64,000 nt of DNA, from contig OX377205.1 of the NCBI GenBank assembly GCA_947396885.1, positions 56,268,969 through 56,332,968 on the forward strand. The letters are read 5' to 3'. Origin of the DNA: Heligmosomoides polygyrus polygyrus (taxonomy: Eukaryota; Nematoda; Chromadorea; Rhabditida; Heligmosomidae). The notes below the pieces were generated by a model that worked only from the letters and a program-made list of their open reading frames with translations, did not search any database and was not told the origin of the DNA. The translations under genes and the position numbers were made by a program. Positions 1 to 10,124 of the stretch are shown piece after piece. How positions within the stretch are numbered: position 1 is the first letter of the stretch; the number at the start of each line of letters is the position of its first letter.

Positions 1-560
1 ACTAGCGCCGGAGCTGAGCAGGAGGAAACGAGCGGCTTGAGGAGCTGTCAAGAGTGTCGAAAGAACGGCGGAGAAGACGAAGAACGTCGGGGCTCCGTAC
101 CTACTTTTTCGACTTCACTGTTCTTCCTGCCCTAACATACGTATCAGAGACCTGGGCTCTACAAAGGCAGGATGAACAAGCGATCAGTATCGCGGAATCG
201 AGAGGGCAATGCTCGAAGTGACACGACTCATGCAAGTGAGAGAAGGCCTCGAGACTTCCGAGCTTCGCCGACTTTCGAAGATCAGAGATGTTGTCGCATG
301 ACCAAGTCGTCGACAATTAGGTAGGCCACGTAATGCGCTTCGCAGACACCGACTAGATTCCGCGGGATGTCAAGAGAACACCAGGACGCCCAACAACGCG
401 TTGGTCGGACTTCTTCGCCAAAGCCTTGAACAAACAATATGACGCTCTTCGTGTCCCTCGAGCGAAAAGGATCCATGGAGCACCCTGGAGCACCCTGGCA
501 CGCGGCATGGACGTATGGAGACGCTGCTGGTGCCCACCCTACCCACAGTAACTCTAGGAC
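1..560 (+). pseudogene. RTE-type non-LTR retrotransposon, 3' remnant
   Basis: C-terminal end of an RTE reverse-transcriptase polyprotein, broken over several frames. Readable pieces are ETWAL near 150, LEVTRLMQVREGLETSELRR near 205-270, and [19 protein letters not shown] at about 360-415. These belong to the conserved tail (thumb and basic C-terminus) of nematode RTE proteins. The segment starts at the window edge, so the RT core may lie outside. The same tail occurs on the minus strand at 16230-16690 and aligns along its length, so the two are copies of one family. At least three frame changes and in-frame stops make it non-coding. The end near 560 is judged only from where the similarity stops. 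Confidence 0.75.
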
Positions 561-1952
561 AAGTGGTTAGTTAACACATAATTAAATCAGAGTACTAGTT
601 TTATAGTTTCAAAATACAATTTTTAGTGATCGTAGACGGTCCAAACTACTGTTGAAATCGAAAAGAGTACGAAGCCAAATTATGAAAATCGAAAAATGCC
701 CTATGATATACTCCTATGCTCCTTGCCAGCAGCACTTACACAATCAATCAAGCAAACAAGCGGCATAGTTCATGAGCATATGGCGCAATTACTAAATGAG
801 CACATTCAAAAAACGCCATATGCTTACCATGTAAGATACTCTAGAAACACTATTTTGGAACAAAGCTCACTATTCTACGATACTTTTGGATTCTTTTTAT
901 TGGATTTCTGTGAAAAAATTTTGTTCGCAACTCCATTTTCTGTTTTCTGGCCAATTTTTGGCCATTTTCCCAGAAAACAGAAAACAGAAAAAATTTGCCC
1001 AAAATGGCCAGAAAATCAGAAAACAGAAAACAGAAAACGGAAATTCCGCCCATCCCTGATACGCACATACGAGCGAGGTACTAAAATGGCATTCCTTTTC
1101 CTATTCCAGTCATGTGTGGACGAGGTCGTTCGTTATTTTGCGGCGTTACTAAGTCGCTCTCGTTTCAGGACTACAGTTCAGAAAATGTGATTCCCCTGAT
1201 GAGTCGTGGAGCTACACAACAAGGGTACCTGAAATCTGGTGGACTTCGACCTCAGGTACTTATTTTTTCTCTTCAGAAAAAGGGATAAGCTAACAACAAC
1301 AACAACAATTTCAGGTGCCAGTCATAGTAAACTCGGACAATCGAGACTTGGAAATGAACAAGCTTTCTCACGGATTTATTTCGAGGTATTTCCAAAGCAA
1401 CTCGAAAGAGAAGGCAGGAACAAATATCATGGATCGACGGAGAGGAGAAGTGAGTACTATCGTCACAATGGGTTTTCAAAGAAGCTAGTTCAAAGCTAGC
1501 GATGCACTTCTGATTCCTCAAACTTGTGCTTGCTCTGCGTGCTAGCTCTATACGGAACACCTTTTTATTATTGTTAGTTGTTCGCCACATTACGAAGTCA
1601 TTTTCAAATGTGCAACAATCCATTTTCGGTATGAACAAAAATGTGTAGCCTAAACCAGGGCTCAATACGCGGAAGAGCGGCGCATAGTTCATTCGCCTTA
1701 CAGAGATACTGCCCCTATAATTCTCAGTTATCTTATTTTCAAAAAATGACTGTACTTTAGTGTACTACCTGTATGTTATTTGCCAACGAGAGTAAGGTGG
1801 AAGTTCTATTCACGGCCTGTCGTTTCGACAGTGCCGTCGTCTTTGGAACAATAAAAGGAGCTAGAGGCATTAGGCTGAAGTTCTACCCAACCAAACGCCC
1901 ACCTACACTTGCATTTCTGTCTTAAAGGCAAAAATGCGAACGAACCCCTAAC
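561..1952. other. Unassigned AT-rich DNA
   Basis: No gene recognised. An open frame at 696-1190 (+) spans a simple inverted motif: AAAACAGAAAACAG-type runs at about 938-1050 face their own complement (TTTTCTGTTTTCTGG), so the frame is probably a by-product of that repeat. Confidence 0.4.
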
Positions 1953-2097
1953 GTCGGAGTGGCGTTCTACTCCCCGCCCTTTAAACAGAGGCGTGGCAAA
2001 TGTCTGCATCTCCTCTATTTCGTAAGGCAGCCACTGGACTGTAGAGGAAGCCCAAGGGGTTGGGGTGGGGAACGAGGGGGTAGAACGCTCGAACCTC
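1953..2097 (-). mobile_element. Short TIR element (9-bp TSD family), copy D
   Basis: About 145 bp, flanked by perfect 9-bp direct repeats ACCCCTAAC at 1944-1952 and 2098-2106. The ends are imperfect inverted repeats (GTCGGAGTGGCGTTCTA at one end; GAGGTTCGAGCGTTCTA read inward from the other). It belongs to the same family as the elements at 2370, 6102, 9838 and 54452, in opposite orientation to the 2370 copy. It is non-coding. A 9-bp duplication is typical of Mutator-like and some Merlin elements; the superfamily is inference. Confidence 0.8.
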
Positions 2098-2369
2098 ACC
2101 CCTAACTATTCAACACACAGAATTCCACAGATGTAGGTAACGATTGCGCTGTCACCCAGATTTACATTTACAGCGCTCATAACCAGCGTCGCATTTCGGT
2201 TTCAGTAGTTTTTCAGCAACGTACTTCAAAAGGCTCATTCCAAAAACAATACGTATTCAGGAAATGCTCTTCTCACCTACCTAAAAGTCATGAATGAATT
2301 TTAAGAAACTCATTGTGATGACCTCTAATCTGCTCCGCAGTGGTCTTGCTCGTGTGAGTTAATTGCGCC

Positions 2370-2524
2370 GGGGGTCGAGCGTTCTATCCCCTCATCCCCC
2401 TGGCCCGCCCACCCCCAACCCCTGCGATTGCTCGAGAGTCTAGTGGCTGCGTTACGAGATAGTGGAGACGCAGACATTTGCCACGCCTCTGTTTAAAGGG
2501 CGGGGGATAGAACGCCACTCCGCC
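2370..2524 (+). mobile_element. Short TIR element (9-bp TSD family), copy A
   Basis: A 155-bp element flanked by perfect 9-bp duplications AATTGCGCC at 2361-2369 and 2525-2533. It starts GGGGGTCGAGCGTTCTAT and ends ATAGAACGCCACTCCGCC, which are imperfect inverted repeats. It lies about 200 bp left of the 2734-10083 transposon and is the left substrate of the recombination that duplicated 3.73 kb. Confidence 0.85.
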
Positions 2525-2810
2525 AATTGCGCCCACTGGGTAGAATAAGGAGGCGGAGAAGCCCACTGGACGCTTGTGCAGAAACTCCAACTTTTCCATT
2601 CTAGTTATTAAATCTGAATTTGCGCCGAAATTACCATCACATCAATACCAAACACTAGCGTGCTCAGACATTTCGAATACGCTCATCAGTTGAAGTGAAG
2701 ACCTATATTCGCTAGGATAACCCGCCTCGTGCTTATACCTTTGTCCTTTTCGAATTTCGAATAGTCGAATTTCGAATAAATTCGAATTTCGAATATTCGA
2801 CTATTCGAAG

Positions 2811-2990
2811 AAAGTCCAATATTCGAATTATTCGTTTATTCGAATATTCGAGAAAGTCCAATATTCGATTTATTCGTTTATTCGAATATTCGCGAAAGTC
2901 CAATATTCGAATTATTCGTTTATTCGAACATTCGAGAAAGTCCAATATTCGAATGTTCGTTTATTCAAATATTCGAAGGCTTTGAATTTC
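2811..2990. repeat. 42-bp array, left end of subfamily 2
   Basis: The marker AAAGTCC falls at 2811, 2853, 2895 and 2937, so the period is exactly 42 bp. Each unit holds several TTCGAA/ATTCGAAT palindromes. The copy at 6545-6724 is identical. The minus-strand frame over it gives a 14-residue periodic peptide that is an artefact of the repeat. Confidence 0.9.
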
Positions 2991-3332
2991 GAATATTCGA
3001 ATATTTGAATACTCGAATATTCTTTATCAATCTCATAACAAGTTAATGGCCCTCCTCTTCGAAAACCAGGGAATTGTGACCTTTTGATAAGAACGATGTT
3101 TTGTTTCGCGCGTCATTCAAATTGGCCGAATTGTGAGTATGCAATCTGACAAGGGAAGGGTCTGGCGAGTATGTCTGAAAGGGGAGAGCGAGTCATATAG
3201 GGAGAATCCCCACCCCTCAACTAGTATAAAAATGTGTTTATTTTTTTTGCCAAGTCGTTAAGCACCTGGAGTAGGGAGTCCGTTATAATATAATTCTTGG
3301 GTCTTGTACGCCCGCGATGCACCTGCCGGCAA

Positions 3333-3405
3333 GTGGCTCGGAGCGCAGTGGATAGAGACGTTTTATAGGTGGGAGGTCGGAGGTTCGATTCTCCTGCTCT
3401 GCTGC
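3333..3405 (+). repeat. tRNA-derived SINE-like segment
   Basis: A box-A-like GAGCGCAGTGGATAGAG (3341-3357) and box-B-like GGTTCGATTC (3382-3391) stand at tRNA-promoter spacing. The T-stem pairs poorly and no acceptor stem closes, so this is a tRNA relic rather than a working tRNA gene. The identical copy in the duplication is 7067-7139. Confidence 0.6.
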
Positions 3406-4510
3406 ATGTTTGCATTTCATATGTTTGGTTGAGAGTTGAACGATTCTAACATCTATACCATTTTTAGATGGTTTTTGCCTAATTTTCCAGTTGTGCGCCG
3501 TGGAGAGTAAATTTCTTGTCACTTGTTTATTACTGACCTGTTTTTTAACCACAAGGCAATGAGGTAGCTACTCAACGGTGTATAAACGTTCAACACCAGT
3601 GAAGCACAGGCCCAATGTGCATGAAACAGAAGCCCTAGTCACAAATGGACAGCGTATGAGAGCTACAGGCTCCTCACAGGTATACCAGCGACACCGCCTC
3701 CAATGTCATTATAACAAATCCGTTCTCCTTCAGCTACCCGAAGCTTCGACATCTACCTCCAGGATGTTGTCCCTTTTTTGCAGGTCAAAAGGAGGGTCGT
3801 GCACAATGAAGTGGGAGTGAAATCATTCCACCCGAAAACGTTATCATATGTCGACTGCTTGCTTGCCTCTCGACGTCTATCAGTTCATTTTGCGGATCCC
3901 AATCTTCTTCTTCCACCACTTCCAGCTGTTCGCCTTCGTCAACTTCAAGTTGACGTGCTTCATTCCTTGAGTATGCTGGCCATCCTTTCGGCCAGCTTGA
4001 TTTCTTCCCTCGAAGGTTCCTTGCCTAAAGGTGGGCCACACTTCAGCGTAAGCAGATGGATCACCAGCCCAGCATCGGCGGGCATGTTTGTGTTAGGTTT
4101 AAAAAACCTTCAGCTACCTCTGATTTCCAGTTGACAGGCAAACATGAGGGAAAGAGGGTATCGATGGCCGCTAACGTCAGTTCACAGATCCACAGATCTC
4201 GTTTCTTCATATGAACCACTTGCGACGTCACGTCCTGGTCTTTGAAAATCCGATCAGGATGGTTTTTTTCCCGAGGTCATTGGTCCATGTATGGAAGCAG
4301 ACTGCGAAGAGCCTGTAGCCTTTATACGCTGCATTATTGTGCTCAGTGCTGCTTCATGCGCTTTCTACCTGTGTATCAATGATGTTGAACGTTTATACAT
4401 CATTATGTTGAATACAACAGCATGCAGCTGGAAAAATTGGTAGAAAACCTGTGAAATGGTATAGACGTCAGAATCCATCAAATCTCAACAATCAGTTGAA
4501 ATGCAAAAGT

Positions 4511-4590
4511 GCAGCAGCGCACGAGAATCGAACCTCTGACCTCCCTCGCATGAAGCAACGTCTCTATCCACTGCGCTGCGACCCGCTTGC
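4511..4590 (-). repeat. tRNA-derived SINE-like segment, opposite orientation
   Basis: The reverse complement carries the same box A (GCGCAGTGGATAGAG) and box B (GGTTCGATTC, complement at 4524-4533) as the 3333-3405 segment, with diverged spacer sequence. It forms the right arm of the inverted repeat. The copy in unit 2 is 8245-8324. Confidence 0.6.
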
Positions 4591-6101
4591 GGCAGAGGCA
4601 TCGCTGGCATACAAGACCATCGAACTCGTGAGGCGCCGATTACATTGTAACTACAAATACGCCCCCCCCACCGTTTAACGCCAAGAAAAAACCCAACCTC
4701 CTTGGGTTTTTTCTTAGCAAAAAATAAACACATTTTTATGCTAATTGGGGGGTGTGGATTCTCCTTATACAACGCGCTCTTCCCGTTCAGACATACGCTT
4801 CAGACACTTCCCTTGTTATTCAACGCGAGGGGAGCGCGGGCAAACGCGGACCTCCGCTGCTTCCCTGCTTCCTTTGAACATCATCGAGCGTCCTGCGGCC
4901 AGTAACGTGAATAGGAGGTGAATCGGATTATGACTGTACAATGACGCTTTTGCCTTCGGTATACTACGGGAGAATCTCCGTTTTGTATTTCTACCCCAAG
5001 TACAACAACGGAACGATTGCAGCCGGAAGGGGTGCGGTAGGGAGATAGTACTTTCAGGAGCCTAGAAAGCTCCTGTTTTGTGCCAGTAAAGGCGTTAAAG
5101 AAGAGAGGAAGAGCAATGGCTATGGAGTACAAGAGCCAGTCATACTCCGCTTCCCACTAAAGAGAGCGATCCCCATTTTCGCTGTAACACTGTCCAAGTC
5201 GTAGTGTCTTATCAGATTAGATTCCAACCATGGACTTCGGGCCTGTTTGCTTACAAGTGAATCGAAGCTCTTCAGCGGAGCCAAAACGCTGACTGGATGC
5301 CACTCATGAGCCTCCAATGTGCCTCCTCTGCACCAGATCGCCTTTGTGTTACTTCGTCCGTGCTAGCCATTCTTTTATCACCTAGAAGCTTCGGTATAAC
5401 CTAAGGAATGACAATTATATGGAGCAAAATCTATAACAATCTAACTCTGCCTATCCAGGGTGTTTCTCTCTTCTCGCAGCATGAACTCGTTGGGAAGCAA
5501 GGGTGCTTCATCACCATTATACCTTTGTCACCGTCTTTTGGTCTCGTGAAGGAAATGGATGGAGCAGCCTTCGCGGCGCTTGAACAACGGCATTTGAGCT
5601 TGGACACCGACTTCCACAGCCTCGGCTCGTCCTTAGCTCGCTCTCGCCTCGCAGTCGCCCTCAGCCTCAGTAGCGTTTATCACTCAATAGACTCGCCACT
5701 CTCCACTCCATTAGGCCTGATTTAACATAAGAGTAGCGGGAGTATGTCGGTCACGGGACAGGAGATCCACTGATAGAAATCGATGTACCACAGTTGATAA
5801 TTACCGATCCTTTTCGAAATTAACCAACTGGTACAAGAGTAATGACAATCTAAAGCCTTCGTATATATGCCGCCCTGTCGAACGCAGTTTACAGTGGGTA
5901 ATAAAAAATAAGTAAAAATCAATCATTGGGTAACCACAATAAGTAAGGTGTTCATTTGACTATTCGAATATTCGACATCTCGAAATTCGAAATTTTGACA
6001 ATCGAATAATATTCTATCATTCGAAATTCGAAATTTTGAAAATCGAATGTTATTCGATCATTCGAAATTCGAAATTTTGAAAATCGAATATTATATTCGA
6101 T

Positions 6102-6258
6102 GGGGGTCGAGCGTACTTTCCCCTCGTCCCCCTGGCCCGCCCAACACCCAACCCCCTGGGCTTGCTCGAGAGTCCAGTGGCTGCCTTACGAGATAGTGGA
6201 GACGCAGACAGTTGCCACGCCTCTGTTTAAAGGGCGGGGGATAGAACGCCACTCCGCC
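6102..6258 (+). mobile_element. Short TIR element copy B, recombinant
   Basis: A 157-bp chimera. The left part, to 6211, matches copy C (9838-9993) at every diagnostic site, including GTTGCC at 6211. From 6234 rightwards it matches copy A (2370-2524), with GGGCGGGGGATAG. Its flanks do not match each other: the left is ATATTCGAT (6093-6101, as at copy C) and the right is AATTGCGCC (6259-6267, as at copy A). It is therefore a crossover product rather than an insertion. Confidence 0.85.
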
Positions 6259-9200
6259 AATTGCGCCCACTGGGTAGAATAAGGAGGCGGAGAAGCCCAC
6301 TGGACGCTTGTGCAGAAACTCCAACTTTTCCATTCTAGTTATTAAATCTGAATTTGCGCCGAAATTACCATCACATCAATACCAAACACTAGCGTGCTCA
6401 GACATTTCGAATACGCTCATCAGTTGAAGTGAAGACCTATATTCGCTAGGATAACCCGCCTCGTGCTTATACCTTTGTCCTTTTCGAATTTCGAATAGTC
6501 GAATTTCGAATAAATTCGAATTTCGAATATTCGACTATTCGAAGAAAGTCCAATATTCGAATTATTCGTTTATTCGAATATTCGAGAAAGTCCAATATTC
6601 GATTTATTCGTTTATTCGAATATTCGCGAAAGTCCAATATTCGAATTATTCGTTTATTCGAACATTCGAGAAAGTCCAATATTCGAATGTTCGTTTATTC
6701 AAATATTCGAAGGCTTTGAATTTCGAATATTCGAATATTTGAATACTCGAATATTCTTTATCAATCTCATAACAAGTTAATGGCCCTCCTCTTCGAAAAC
6801 CAGGGAATTGTGACCTTTTGATAAGAACGATGTTTTGTTTCGCGCGTCATTCAAATTGGCCGAATTGTGAGTATGCAATCTGACAAGGGAAGGGTCTGGC
6901 GAGTATGTCTGAAAGGGGAGAGCGAGTCATATAGGGAGAATCCCCACCCCTCAACTAGTATAAAAATGTGTTTATTTTTTTTGCCAAGTCGTTAAGCACC
7001 TGGAGTAGGGAGTCCGTTATAATATAATTCTTGGGTCTTGTACGCCCGCGATGCACCTGCCGGCAAGTGGCTCGGAGCGCAGTGGATAGAGACGTTTTAT
7101 AGGTGGGAGGTCGGAGGTTCGATTCTCCTGCTCTGCTGCATGTTTGCATTTCATATGTTTGGTTGAGAGTTGAACGATTCTAACATCTATACCATTTTTA
7201 GATGGTTTTTGCCTAATTTTCCAGTTGTGCGCCGTGGAGAGTAAATTTCTTGTCACTTGTTTATTACTGACCTGTTTTTTAACCACAAGGCAATGAGGTA
7301 GCTACTCAACGGTGTATAAACGTTCAACACCAGTGAAGCACAGGCCCAATGTGCATGAAACAGAAGCCCTAGTCACAAATGGACAGCGTATGAGAGCTAC
7401 AGGCTCCTCACAGGTATACCAGCGACACCGCCTCCAATGTCATTATAACAAATCCGTTCTCCTTCAGCTACCCGAAGCTTCGACATCTACCTCCAGGATG
7501 TTGTCCCTTTTTTGCAGGTCAAAAGGAGGGTCGTGCACAATGAAGTGGGAGTGAAATCATTCCACCCGAAAACGTTATCATATGTCGACTGCTTGCTTGC
7601 CTCTCGACGTCTATCAGTTCATTTTGCGGATCCCAATCTTCTTCTTCCACCACTTCCAGCTGTTCGCCTTCGTCAACTTCAAGTTGACGTGCTTCATTCC
7701 TTGAGTATGCTGGCCATCCTTTCGGCCAGCTTGATTTCTTCCCTCGAAGGTTCCTTGCCTAAAGGTGGGCCACACTTCAGCGTAAGCAGATGGATCACCA
7801 GCCCAGCATCGGCGGGCATGTTTGTGTTAGGTTTAAAAAGCCTTCAGCTACCTCTGATTTCCAGTTGACAGGCAAACATGAGGGAAAGAGGGTATCGATG
7901 GCCGCTAACGTCAGTTCACAGATCCACAGATCTCGTTTCTTCATATGAACCACTTGCGACGTCACGTCCTGGTCTTTGAAAATCCGATCAGGATGGTTTT
8001 TTTCCCGAGGTCATTGGTCCATGTATGGAAGCAGACTGCGAAGAGCCTGTAGCCTTTATACGCTGCATTATTGTGCTCAGTGCTGCTTCATGCGCTTTCT
8101 ACCTGTGTATCAATGATGTTGAACGTTTATACATCATTATGTTGAATACAACAGCATGCAGCTGGAAAAATTGGTAGAAAACCTGTGAAATGGTATAGAC
8201 GTCAGAATCCATCAAATCTCAACAATCAGTTGAAATGCAAAAGTGCAGCAGCGCACGAGAATCGAACCTCTGACCTCCCTCGCATGAAGCAACGTCTCTA
8301 TCCACTGCGCTGCGACCCGCTTGCGGCAGAGGCATCGCTGGCATACAAGACCATCGAACTCGTGAGGCGCCGATTACATTGTAACTACAAATACGCCCCC
8401 CCCCCACCGTTTAACGCCAAGAAAAAACCCAACCTCCTTGGGTTTTTTCTTAGCAAAAAATAAACACATTTTTATGCTAATTGGGGGGTGTGGATTCTCC
8501 TTATACAACGCGCTCTTCCCGTTCAGACATACGCTTCAGACACTTCCCTTGTTATTCAACGCGAGGGGAGCGCGGGCAAACGCGGACCTCCGCTGCTTCC
8601 CTGCTTCCTTTGAACATCATCGAGCGTCCTGCGGCCAGTAACGTGAATAGGAGGTGAATCGGATTATGACTGTACAATGACGCTTTTGCCTTCGGTATAC
8701 TACGGGAGAATCTCCGTTTTGTATTTCTACCCCAAGTACAACAACGGAACGATTGCAGCCGGAAGGGGTGCGGTAGGGAGATAGTACTTTCAGGAGCCTA
8801 GAAAGCTCCTGTTTTGTGCCAGTAAAGGCGTTAAAGAAGAGAGGAAGAGCAATGGCTATGGAGTACAAGAGCCAGTCATACTCCGCTTCCCACTAAAGAG
8901 AGCGATCCCCATTTTCGCTGTAACACTGTCCAAGTCGTAGTGTCTTATCAGATTAGATTCCAACCATGGACTTCGGGCCTGTTTGCTTACAAGTGAATCG
9001 AAGCTCTTCAGCGGAGCCAAAACGCTGACTGGATGCCACTCATGAGCCTCCAATGTGCCTCCTCTGCACCAGATCGCCTTTGTGTTACTTCGTCCGTGCT
9101 AGCCATTCTTTTATCACCTAGAAGCTTCGGTATAACCTAAGGAATGACAATTATATGGAGCAAAATCTATAACAATCTAACTCTGCCTATCCAGGGTGTT

Positions 9201-9837
9201 TCTCTCTTCTCGCAGCATGAACTCGTTGGGAAGCAAGGGTGCTTCATCACCATTATACCTTTGTCACCGTCTTTTGGTCTCGTGAAGGAAATGGATGGAG
9301 CAGCCTTCGCGGCGCTTGAACAACGGCATTTGAGCTTGGACACCGACTTCCACAGCCTCGGCTCGTCCTTAGCTCGCTCTCGCCTCGCAGTCGCCCTCAG
9401 CCTCAGTAGCGTTTATCACTCAATAGACTCGCCACTCTCCACTCCATTAGGCCTGATTTAACATAAGAGTAGCGGGAGTATGTCGGTCACGGGACAGGAG
9501 ATCCACTGATAGAAATCGATGTACCACAGTTGATAATTACCGATCCTTTTCGAAATTAACCAACTGGTACAAGAGTAATGACAATCTAAAGCCTTCGTAT
9601 ATATGCCGCCCTGTCGAACGCAGTTTACAGTGGGTAATAAAAAATAAGTAAAAATCAATCATTGGGTAACCACAATAAGTAAGGTGTTCATTTGACTATT
9701 CGAATATTCGACATCTCGAAATTCGAAATTTTGACAATCGAATAATATTCTATCATTCGAAATTCGAAATTTTGAAAATCGAATGTTATTCGATCATTCG
9801 AAATTCGAAATTTTGAAAATCGAATATTATATTCGAT
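6259..9837. repeat. Tandem duplication, unit 2
   Basis: Second copy of 2525-6101. It carries a second left end of the transposon, with CTCGTGCT at 6460-6467 and TATACCTTTGTCC from 6468, stranded inside the composite element. It also has its own pair of inverted tRNA-like repeats and a second right array. Confidence 0.9.
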
Positions 9838-9993
9838 GGGGGTCGAGCGTACTTTCCCCTCGTCCCCCTGGCCCGCCCAACACCCAACCCCCTGGGCTTG
9901 CTCGAGAGTCCAGTGGCTGCCTTACGAGATAGTGGAGACGCAGACAGTTGCCACGCCTCTGTTTAAAGGACGGGGGTAGAACGCCACTCCGCC
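9838..9993 (+). mobile_element. Short TIR element (9-bp TSD family), copy C
   Basis: A 156-bp copy inserted inside the right 41-bp array of the transposon, with perfect 9-bp duplications ATATTCGAT at 9829-9837 and 9994-10002. It is the right substrate of the duplication event. It is distinguished from copy A by GTTGCC at 9947 and GGACGGGGGTAG at 9968-9979. Confidence 0.85.
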
Positions 9994-10124
9994 ATATTCG
10001 ATCATTCGAAATTCGAAATTTTGAAAATCGAATATTATTCGATCATTCGAAATTCGAAATTTTTTCCCAAGGACAAATGTATACTCGTGCTCTTAAAGTC
10101 TGTCTAAAGAGAAAGTTGTTCAAA

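Larger units (their letters stand above)
3297..4645. repeat. Inverted-repeat element with tRNA-like arms (unit 1)
   Basis: The left arm (about 3297-3600) and right arm (about 4370-4630) are imperfect reverse complements. Each starts GTCTTGTAYGCCMGCGATGC, runs through a tRNA-like segment, and ends near TGTATAAACGTTCAACA. The centre, about 3600-4370, is unrelated filler with no recognised gene. A second copy lies at 7031-8380. It could be two oppositely inserted SINEs or a single foldback element. Confidence 0.65.
2525..6101. repeat. Tandem duplication, unit 1
   Basis: First copy of a ~3.58-kb segment repeated almost exactly at 6259-9837. The offset is 3734 bp, becoming 3736 bp after a C-run near 4662-4669 (8 C here, 10 C in unit 2). 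Reading by eye I noticed one substitution (A at 4107, G at 7841) and that indel. With the short TIR element to its left, the repeat unit is about 3.73 kb. No protein gene is recognised in it. Confidence 0.9.
2734..10083 (+). mobile_element. Phased-array DNA transposon (subfamily 2), internally duplicated
   Basis: Bounded by perfect 8-bp direct repeats CTCGTGCT at 2726-2733 and 10084-10091. TIRs are TATACCTTTGTCC on the left and, read inward from the right, TATACATTTGTCC. The left subterminal array (2811-2990) repeats every 42 bp; the right arrays (about 5981-6101, 9715-9837 and 10003-10062) repeat every 41 bp. All are built on TTCGAA palindromes. The interior has no transposase-like frame, only short repeats, so the copy is non-autonomous. 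An 8-bp TSD suggests the hAT superfamily, but this is not proven. The span includes a tandem copy of itself plus about 200 bp of its own left flank (6268-6459); before that duplication it would have been about 3.6 kb. Confidence 0.8.

Noticed and set aside
696..1190. 164-residue frame as a host gene
   Set aside because: It spans inverted AAAACAG simple repeats, with no domain or intron signals.
2733..2945. Minus-strand frame with a 14-residue periodic peptide
   Set aside because: It is produced by the 42-bp TTCGAA array (period divisible by three) and has no other support as a gene.
3333..3405. Functional tRNA gene
   Set aside because: Box A and box B are visible, but the T-stem and acceptor stem do not pair properly, and a relative lies inverted nearby.
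4683..4716. Hairpin AAGAAAAAACCCAA / TTGGGTTTTTTCTT resembling a bacterial terminator
   Set aside because: The genome is eukaryotic and the hairpin is an internal part of a duplicated transposon.
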